Shown one piece after another: positions 55,652 through 64,000 of a stretch of DNA of 64,000 nt (the first letter of the stretch is position 1; the number at the start of each line of letters is the position of its first letter). The stretch covers positions 23,511,883 through 23,575,882 of the forward strand of contig NC_056039.1 in NCBI RefSeq assembly GCF_004379255.2, given 5' to 3'. Below the pieces are notes generated by a model. That model was not told where the DNA came from and ran no database searches. It saw only the letters and a list, made by a program, of their open reading frames with translations. Origin of the DNA: Salvia splendens (Eukaryota > Streptophyta > Magnoliopsida > Lamiales > Lamiaceae). A program made the translations under genes and the position numbers.

Positions 55652-55961
55652 GAGCATCCGCAATGGCGGACGTCGGACCGGCGTGCCGGACGACCGCCAT
55701 TAGGCAGCATGCATACGAATACGGACGTCCGCTGTGGACACCGGAGTTCCGCGGATTTCCGGGACGTCTGTTGGGACCTCCGCCATTGCTTTGACACGAC
55801 GGACGTCCCGATTTTTTTTTATTGTTTTTGTGGATATCCATCGGGATGTCCTTGGGGATGTCCGCCATTGTATAGTGGAATGTCCTTATGACGTGGCAGG
55901 AGGTGTTTTTGGGAAGTCCGTCGGGATGTTTGCCGGGACATCCGTCCCATTGTAGATGCCC
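55652..55961. mobile_element. Harbinger/Tourist-like MITE
   Basis: It is flanked by TAA at 55649-55651 and 55962-55964. The ends are GAGCATCCGCAATGGCGGA and CCCATTGTAGATGCCC. GC-rich interior with repeated CGGGATGTCC and GGACGTCCG palindromes; 310 bp. Confidence 0.8.
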
Positions 55962-55964
55962 TAA

Positions 55965-57685
55965 GGAGAAGCTACAATGCACACCAGACGGCCACCCCTA
56001 GTGCGACTATATTGTGAGTGCTCTTACCATATATAAGCCTTAATCAAAATAACAAGCCATTTCCCTCGTTACGAATGATGGTTCATTTTCACTTTTAAGC
56101 TATACGACTAAGTTGCAAATACTAACTCCCTTGCATTCTAACCAACAGCAAATCTAGGAACTAAATATCGTGGGATTGAACCATATAATAAATATTTAAT
56201 ATAATTATTTATATAAAAATATATTTTAATATAAATAATGTAACTCATACTAGTATAGATATTCTAAATAAATATTCACCCCATTGCATAAAAATTGAAT
56301 ATTTTGTCAATCTTTACTAACCTAAAGTGCCAGTTTGGTGAAATGACTGTTGTACCCTTTTTGGCGGATAAGTTGTCTATAACGTGGAGTATTTTTTTTT
56401 ACAAAGATAAGTCTTCCTATAAGTATCTTGGAAGCATGAAAAGCTGCCTCAAACTCGAGTATTGTAAAATAAATATTCTTGAGCATTGTGAATGGCAGAT
56501 AATCAGCCCCTTTATTGTCTGAAAAAAAAAATGTTATATGAAGAGTATGAGGCAATCCATCTTAACAATCTTCTATAAATATAAGAGAATCACTCGGGTT
56601 AAGGTGTGGTAGAGAAGGATGTGTATGCTAATAAATAGAGAAAATATGTATGAGCAAGAAAGAAACTAGTACCCCGACTGACTTTTCCCCACAAGAGAGA
56701 GGAAAAAGGTGAATGCGAAGCACCCAAACTCAATTCACTCACCTATTGGAACCAAGAGAGGGGGTGGATACAAGAGAAGACACGAATGTGTTTTGCTTTT
56801 TTCTTTTTCTTTTTCTTTTTTTTGAGACACAAAAATATTGGTTTGATAGGTGTTAAAAAGAGGCTTTTAGGTTTAGGACGGCCATTTTTTTTAAAATTGG
56901 AGTATGTAGATTAAATTTCTATTTAAATACCGACGAATCTTAAATTATAACGGTGCATTCTAGCAATTATGGAGTTTTAATTATTACTCCATTGCTTTTG
57001 CCATTGTTCACAAATTTTGTTGTGCTTTTCTTTTGCCATGTTCTTATTTTTTGTATTAACAAATATTCTTATGCATTACTCTTCTTACGTTATACTCCTC
57101 TTTTATCATATTTTTAAATATTCTAAAATAAATTAAAATTTTGAAACCCATCTAATGCATGAATCTTTATATTTCAATTTTTTCAAATCTTTTATATATT
57201 AGTTTTATAATAAAATGAGAGTGAAATGGGTTAGTGAAATGTGGGATCTCTTTATATTTATAGTAAAAGGTTAAAGTGGACAATTAATGGAGAATAAATG
57301 AAAATGACAAAAGTAGATAATTAATAGGGGTTGAATGGAGTATTTGAGTATTTGTTAACTTATTTAAACATTCTAATGCATCTGAAACTTATACTGCGAT
57401 ACAATTCTCAATTTCTAGTATATTTATTCTTTCTATTTTATCAAATATTTTAATGCATCTATTAAATCTTTCTTTTTAGTTTTTATTTTTAATTATATTC
57501 TTATGTATATAGTTACTTTTTATCTTTTCCATTATCTTCTCTTGCGCATCCTCATGTTGTTTTCAATAATAAAAATAAAGTTATCGATTTTGATTGTGAA
57601 AATAAATTAAAAAAAGGAATATGATTGGTCGGGTTTTAAAGCTCATTTATAATAATTTCGTACACCTAATCATGAATTATTGTGG
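55965..57685. other. AT-rich intergenic DNA with a MITE fragment
   Basis: Sequence near 56090-56150 (TTAAGCTATACGACTAAGTT and on) resembles 41010-41065 upstream of the truncated MUS81 copy. A segment near 57200-57340 looks like part of a Stowaway MITE (GGGGTTGAATGGAGTA). No gene was recognised. Confidence 0.5.
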
Positions 57686-57960
57686 AAAGTCGGTACTCTT
57701 GTGATGTTGGTAAGGAATATAGATCACTCGAATGGATCGTGCAATGACATCAAGTTGAGAATTACACGGTTAGGTGATTACATTTTGGAGGGACAAGTAT
57801 TGTGTGGCCATAATATTGTTCATAAAGTATAGAATCCTCGAATGTCTTTTATACCATCTGACCCGAGGTTGCCTTTCAAATTTCAACGACGACAATTTCT
57901 TTTGGTTGTGTCGTATGTGATGACCATTAACAAAAGTGAAGGTCATTCTCTCTCATGTTG
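57686..57960 (+). pseudogene. Helitron helicase (Pif1-like) fragment
   Basis: It reads VGTLVMLVRNIDHSNGSCND, then LRITRLGDYILEGQVL, GHNIVHKV/stop, NPRMSFIPSDPRLPFKFQRR and QFLLVVSYVMTINKSEGHSL. This is the C-terminal block of Pif1-type helicases of Helitrons, which unwind DNA for rolling-circle transposition. The usual INKSQGQS is here INKSEGHS. Only this last domain remains and it has a stop, so it is a relic. Confidence 0.85.
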
Positions 57961-58367
57961 GATTATTTTTAAAAAAATCAGTCTCCAGTCATGGCTAACT
58001 GTATGTTGTTGTATGCAGAGTTATGAAAACCATTCTCTCTCATGTTGGACTATTTTTACGAAAACCAGTCTTCTAATTTTTTCTCTTTGATCTCCACTCA
58101 CACATATTTTCTTTATTTTTTTTTATCGTATTCTAACTAACTCATATTCTTTTATCATTAATCACACATCTCTTATTTGTCATTTATTTTACTCCATTTA
58201 TATCATAAAATTGTTTGTTGAATTTGAAATGTTTAATTTATTGGGAATGAGTAAATTATTAATTTAGAGTGACACAAGATAAGTGCATTTTTATTTTTGT
58301 AAATTCTTATATTGTTTTGAATTCTTATTTTCTATAATTTCATTAGAATTTGTATACATTATTTGAA

Positions 58368-58406
58368 AATTATGTATCACGTGCATAGCACATGTGTTAT
58401 TACTAG
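58368..58406 (+). mobile_element. Candidate Helitron 3' terminus
   Basis: CACGTGCATAGCACATGTG forms a short hairpin and is followed within about 10 bp by CTAG and a host T (58403-58407), the usual Helitron 3' end. It lies about 450 bp downstream of the helicase fragment on the same strand. Confidence 0.6.
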
Positions 58407-59010
58407 TTTGTTCTATAAATAGATACTTCTATTTTTTAAAACTATTTTTTTCTCTTTTTTGAGGTAGACCTTATCTTTCATAGAATATTTCAATCACTTT
58501 TTATTTATATACCTCTTCTATTTTACTAATTGTGTATTAAAATCCTCGTGACGTCCCAAAATGTGTTAATGGGACGAAAAGTGTATAATTTTTCCGTAAC
58601 ATCCCCAATTTTGAAATTTCAAAACTAATTTTAATATGAATAATAAGGTTGAATACTTAATTAGAAACTAAAATTAGATGAAATTGAGAAATAGTTATTT
58701 AATATTATATTTATTAAAGCATTATGTGTTTATATTAAATAAGTTGATTTTTAGATATATAAAAAATATACTAGTACTCTTATTCAACATTAATTGAAAT
58801 TTTAGATTTGAATATATATTTAAATGAGTTTCGAGAACTAATACAAATAAAGAAAGAAAAGTTGAAAGCCAGATAATTCAATTTAATCTAAGATAAATTA
58901 TGCAGTCACCTTTTAATTTATTTAATTTTAGTTTACAAGGCTAATAACCCATTTCCATTTCTCTCTCTCTGGAGAAAAACGAAAAGGCTCTTCTGAATTT
59001 ACTCCATCTC
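58407..59010. other. AT-rich spacer upstream of MUS81
   Basis: No gene or repeat recognised. It probably includes the MUS81 promoter side; no clear TATA box could be picked. Confidence 0.4.
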
Positions 59011-59124
59011 TTCAAGTTTGAACCTGCAAATCCTGGCGCCAATTTTTCCCCAAAAAAACAAATCCCTAATCGTAAACCCTAGCGAATTTGTATCCAAAGC
59101 CACCAAATTCCGCCTCATTAGGTA

Positions 59125-62100
59125 ATGGATAGTGCAAGAAAGACTGCGTGCCCGGAAAATGAAGATGTGGCGGCGTATTTGGTGAACAAGCGGCACGAAT
59201 TGGCGCAGAGTTCCAAGGGAATTTCCGACAATATGGACATGACGCTTTCAAAGGCCCATTCAAACATCTGTAACCACCAAAACCCAATTAGAAACCTCAA
59301 AGACTTGGCTCAGATTAAGTGAGTGAAAATGCTGATTACTTATTTTATTCGTAATCTTCTGTTGTTACCGTGTTTAGTGAATAATTGGATGTTAACTAAC
59401 CCTAAACATTAGTTTTTATCATCATCGAGGTAAGCTTAGCCCACACTGTTAAGAAGCCATTTGCATTTGCATAACCTGTGAGCATATACAAATGGGGTGT
59501 GATTATTGTGGTAGTAATTGCATGTTTGATTGCAGGGGCGTGGGTAAGTGGATTTTGAAGCAGATGCAAGGGTTTTTTCAGACTGATGCTGGTCCTTCTG
59601 AGATTGAAGACTTGACCAAAAAGGGTATATTTTCTTGTACGAAAGCAAACTAGCAATAAAGACGGATTGTTTAGGTTATTCAAGTACATGATTTTTGTCT
59701 ATAGGAAATAAAAATAAGGGACCAAAGCGATATGTGCCACAAAAGAATTCTGTTGCTTATGCTCTACTAATTTCACTTTTCAGGTAAACAGTTAGAATCT
59801 CACTTTTGCATATTATTTTCTGTTCTCGCAACTACAATTTCAACGATGAAGTATTACTTCTTTATTTGTTTGGTTTAGGGGAACAGAAAATGGAAATGAA
59901 TATATGCACAAAAAGGAACTCATTGATGCTGCTGAAACAAGTGGATTATCTCGTGTACCAATTGCGTATGTTTTTAGTAATGAGTGGCTTTCGTATTTTA
60001 GCAATGCTGTTTAACATTGATCAAGTCCCTCCTTTCTTTCTTCTGGTTTAGGCCTGAAAAGGCAAAGGGAAAAGCTGGACATTTTGGGAGCTCGCCGAGG
60101 GACTGGTACACTGGATGGAACTGTATGAAAACACTGATAAGTAGAGGCCTTGTTGTGAAGTCCAGTTGCCCAGCTAAGTATGTTTTCTCGAGCCAGCATT
60201 TCAGTTCATTCATTTCTTCTACTGGATGGAAACTACTCGATTTGTTAGCTGTACAACATTTACTTCTCCATGTTATTAAATTGAGTTTCCAAAGTTTATT
60301 GACAATTCTTAAGGAATGGTAAAATTATCAATATTTGTACCCACTTGAAAGTTGAAAACCAGTTTATGTTGCACTTATTATCTTTCTGAAGTCTGAACAA
60401 TAGAAATAGCATGTTAGAATGAATAAGATTATAAGAAACATACGCAGAATTATATATCTTGCCTAATGGACTTCTTTTGAAACAAATTACTTGTCAACTG
60501 AAATTTCCATTTTGGAAATTATTGTTAAATCAAGAGTTATAACATCAGCTCCATATGAAATGCGTGTCTAACTGCTGATGTTGTGGGCTTTTGATGATTA
60601 TAAATGCAGGTATATGTTGACAGAAGAAGGAAAAGAAGTAGCACGTGAATGCCTATTGAGATCTGGTGTGGTTGGTCCTAATAAGAAGTTTGATGGTCTG
60701 GAAAGATGTCCAGATTTGGTCCAAAGAGACAAAGTGTCTGTTGTTGATTTGCATGAAGACTTGCCAGATGTAGAGTGTGTGAAAAAGAAGGCAAAGATAT
60801 CTGTAGATATTCCACCTGATTATCTTGAGAAGGTATTCTGATTTCTTTATAATGATACAAGTTTGTGCAGCTTCTGCTGCTCAATAGGATTACACTGTTT
60901 TGGTGCTGTTTTTCTGTCTTTCCTTATTTATTGGAATTGAGTCAGATGCTCCTTTATGTCAGTAAGTGAATATGTCAATTGTCATTGGTTTGAGCTACTA
61001 CTGTAATGATATCTAGCTGATTCATTTTGATTGATGCCTACTTTGTGGTATTAAATTCTTGCACCAATAAGTTCTAAGTTCTATCAAGGCTTATATTACT
61101 TTCATCAATATTTTAATTTTTATAGTTTATACCTTCATTAAGTTTGTTCTTTTATTTAATTAATTTATGTTTTGGTAGCTTTAGTTATAAATATTGGGTT
61201 TTGTGAGTAGCACAAATTTTACTTGTTTATTCTGAAGTTAAACTAACATCTCAGGGAACAGACATATCATCACTTGATTGCCTTCGAGAAGATGATACTG
61301 GTAGTATAAGTTTCATCTCAAAATCAAGAACGGACGGGCATTATGCATCATCATCTTTGTTCCAACTTAGAGATGGTAATAATCTCTCTCCCTCCCTCCC
61401 CAGCTATATGTCTACTTATCTATCCAGCAGAAGATGGCAATAATAGCCTGAAGTTGCCATCATTTGTTGGCAGGTAGAGCAGGGACAAATTCAGGTGATA
61501 TGGAAAGACATGCAAATGATGCTCCTAGAAATAAAAGTTCGTTGCTTCATACTTTTGGACAGAGTTCTTGTACTTTGAAACCGTGCTCATCCAATGTAAG
61601 TCTGATTTCAGGTTACCTATGGTATGGTGGCTGTCAAATTGGCTATAATTGTTTGGGGCAGTGAGGTACATATTCATTTAAACGGGAAAGAGTTATCTTG
61701 TTTATTAGAAAGAAGAAGGGTTTATACAGTAGAATTGACATGAAGAGTTGAAAGTACCAAAGACAAAAAGAAATACTGAAAGTCATGAAGTACAAAAACA
61801 ACAGTGCTTGAACATGGTATTATTTTTCCTTACCTTTTGGCCCAACCCCCACCAATTAAAAACACCCATATTCTTCATATACTATGTTTTGGTTTTAATT
61901 AAATAGACGGAAAGGCCGCATCTAGTACCGGATTGGATAATACGCCCCAGGTTTTTTTTTTCAAGTGTGGAAACCCTAGAACCAGAAGTAGTAGGATTCA
62001 TTCTCATAATATAATAAATAAATAAATATGTCGAAATTTTTTTGTGAAAATTATCGAATTCAAAATAAATGTCCGATAGTATGTCGATCGGTTAATTCAA

Positions 62101-63873
62101 TAACAAATGGGATTTAGCACTCAATTTTGGTGGTGCCCTCCAATCGAAGGAATTACAAAAAAAAAACAAAATGGTACTGTGTATAAAGTTAAATTTCACA
62201 AGTTTATCTGATTTTTGTTTCAATATTATGATATACCCCATCTTGTATGAATTTAGTATATGGAGATATCCTTGTTATATATTGTTAGTCATCATATAAA
62301 TATAAAACTAACGACTAGATTGTACAGATCAAATAGACCCATTTAACTAAACTAAGGACTTGTGTTATCTATGGTAAGAAAATCATGGATATCTGAATCT
62401 TTCCTTCAATTACGTGTCTACAGAATGTTCAGGAAAATGTTACGAGCCAGCCTGCCTTCCAAGGATCAGAAGCTAAACCCATCGCTTTGGCAACACCGCC
62501 TTTGGCATTTGGAGAGAAGTTTGGGGATGTTTATGAAGTAGTTCTGATATTAGACAACCGGGAGCAATTTGCTATGCAAGGGTGAGTGAGTTCTGCCATA
62601 AACTTCTGTTTATAAGGCTTTTTGTTTTCTTTCTGGATTTGTCTGTTCAACTCAATTTAAGCATATGTGATGGATTCCTTAACCTTTTTTGGGTATATAA
62701 TCTTAGCCTTTTACAGAGGACAAGTAAATCAAAGATATGCAGAACAAGAGTGACTCTCACTAGGCTATTATTAGTATTTTGAAGTTGTCTATCACAATAA
62801 AGAAATATGTAGTATCTTTCTTGAAACCTCGAAGGGTTTAATGCATCATTATATTATCTTACCAAAGTTAGTAACTACGAGTATGTGAATGTTGATACTT
62901 GATACATCCATGGACATTACTTTCAATTTGTGCAAGGACTTGATGTTATAGACAATCTTCTGTATATTTTTAATGCATAACCTTTCTTTATGTAGCTTTA
63001 CAATAAGAATGAGAGCCTTATAAGGAATGGGTTAAGCACTCAACCTGCATGTTTCCTTGCAAATCAGTTTAGAATCTTCTTTCATAAAGAATCCTACTGG
63101 ACCAACTGTCCTATTCTACCTTATAATCCTTTGTTGGTTTTGGGTAAGTGTCTCACATTTGATGTATATTACACAGCCATTTCCAACATGCTCCCCAAAT
63201 TGCCATTTTAGTACTCCATAATAAGTTTTTAAGTTTAAAACATCTAAGCCATGTTTTATTGCATGATCATCTCCTCTTGATTTGTGGCACAAAGTGCTCA
63301 TCTCCTTTAGATGAACTGTGCCTGTGGGATAGTGTTAGGTTGGACAGCCATGATTTCATGGCTTGCTTTAGTATTGAATGGTATTTACTATAGTCTGAAA
63401 ACGTTTTTAGTTTCTTCTCGTGAATATTTACAGTACCATGATCTCATTCACATTATTTGCAGATCACGTTCAAGAAAAATTATTGAGAACATATGCTCTC
63501 TGTTTCAAATTCAGATAGAGGTTAGCACAATTTGTTGTTATTTTTGTCCCCAAGTAGACTCTATTATCTTCTAAGAACAGGACCATTTTTTGTGCAACTG
63601 CCACCTTAATTGAGGTGGTTCATTTATTGCTAGTGTGCGGTTGATCTTGCACTGTAGGCCGATATGTTGCCCATAATTATTGTAACTGATGAGACTCAGA
63701 TATAATGTTTACAGGTTAGAAGGTTGCCTGTGGGTGATGGAATTTGGATAGCTCGTCATAAGTATCTTGGAAGTGAATTCGTACTTGATTTTATTGTTGA
63801 GAGGAAGAAGGTTGATGATTTGCGTCAGTCAATAAGGGACAATCGATATCGAGATCAGAAAATGCGGCTTGTG
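59125..63873 (+). CDS. MUS81: MUS81 crossover junction endonuclease, 5' 11 exons
   Basis: MUS81 with EME1 cuts branched DNA at stalled forks and in class II crossovers, in the nucleus. Exons read from GT-AG borders and phase: 59125-59318, 59536-59624, 59705-59783, 59879-59965, 60052-60177, 60610-60832, 61255-61375, 61474-61595, 62424-62581, 63463-63520, 63715-63873 (472 codons, no stop). Landmarks: N-terminal helix-hairpin-helix part ([16 protein letters not shown] ... [10 protein letters not shown]); [20 protein letters not shown]; the winged-helix part [20 protein letters not shown] and ARECLLRSG; the ERCC4 nuclease [11 protein letters not shown] and [11 protein letters not shown], with the catalytic ERK and D. 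The family has about 650 residues; the C-terminal HhH2 region lies beyond the right edge. The ATG is the first in the leader and matches the family N-terminus. Intact as far as seen. Confidence 0.96.
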
Positions 63874-64000
63874 GTAATGTTTTCTTTGCAAATCCCAAGT
63901 GTTGTGTTCTCTTGATTGTGCTGTGTGGCAACAACTGGATCTTTTTTTTTCACTCAATATTTTAAGTAATATATTAAATCACATTATCTGAGTGTGACTC

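Noticed and set aside
56322..56555. 77-codon minus-strand ORF
   Set aside because: No motif, AT-rich context and no supporting neighbours.

Overview
The window is nuclear DNA of a flowering plant. It holds spliced genes with GT-AG introns, plant-only families (plant mobile domain, plant-type mariner, Mutator with SWIM finger, chromovirus Gypsy, TNT1-like Copia) and many MITEs. A eudicot is likely; a Lamiales-type genome is only a guess. Most of the 64 kb is transposable-element DNA. The one intact host gene is MUS81, which starts at 59125 and runs off the right edge. A second host gene, an F-box/LRR gene, is a relic cut in two by a retrotransposon.

Layout. 1-4.0 kb: PIF/Harbinger ends, MITEs and a Myb/SANT-like Harbinger ORF with a near-perfect 665-bp tandem duplication. 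4.0-6.8 kb: a decayed Gypsy LTR holding a Harbinger MITE, in which a snRNA-type promoter unit is tandemly repeated. 6.8-12.4 kb: a Mutator-like transposase relic (+) convergent with a plant-mobile-domain gene relic (-), with repeated hairpins between. 12.4-16.3 kb: a minisatellite, an orphan 1.5-kb LTR with its primer-binding site, and a Gypsy LTR fragment. 16.3-29.2 kb: a plant mariner transposase gene split by a 271-bp solo LTR and by a very young 11.4-kb Tekay-like chromovirus. 29.2-31.0 kb: degenerate tandem repeats. 31.0-40.8 kb: the F-box gene split by an 8.8-kb Copia element, itself carrying two further nested LTR insertions. 41.0-42.7 kb: a truncated MUS81 copy and two Stowaway MITEs. 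42.9-54.4 kb: an old Copia whose 5' LTR is cut by a young, intact Copia. 54.9-58.4 kb: a Harbinger ORF relic, a MITE and a Helitron helicase relic with a candidate 3' end. 59.1-64 kb: MUS81.

Target-site duplications (TSDs) were read directly for seven LTR insertions (GACCA, TCTTT, GGCGG, CACTT, GTTGA, GAGAG, GAGAT), so the order of events can be rebuilt. LTR pairs give relative ages: the chromovirus (2 differences noticed in 2778 bp) and the inner Copia (1 in 533) are recent; the F-box-splitting Copia (9 substitutions and 1 indel in about 225 bp) is much older.

No bacterial-type operon, CRISPR, rRNA or tRNA gene was seen. The most novel features are a 173-codon extra ORF upstream of gag-pol in the young chromovirus, with its ATG directly behind a strong 3' splice-site sequence; a leader intron with a conserved hairpin that appears to lie inside the LTRs of this lineage; and the snRNA-type promoter repeat inside a MITE.
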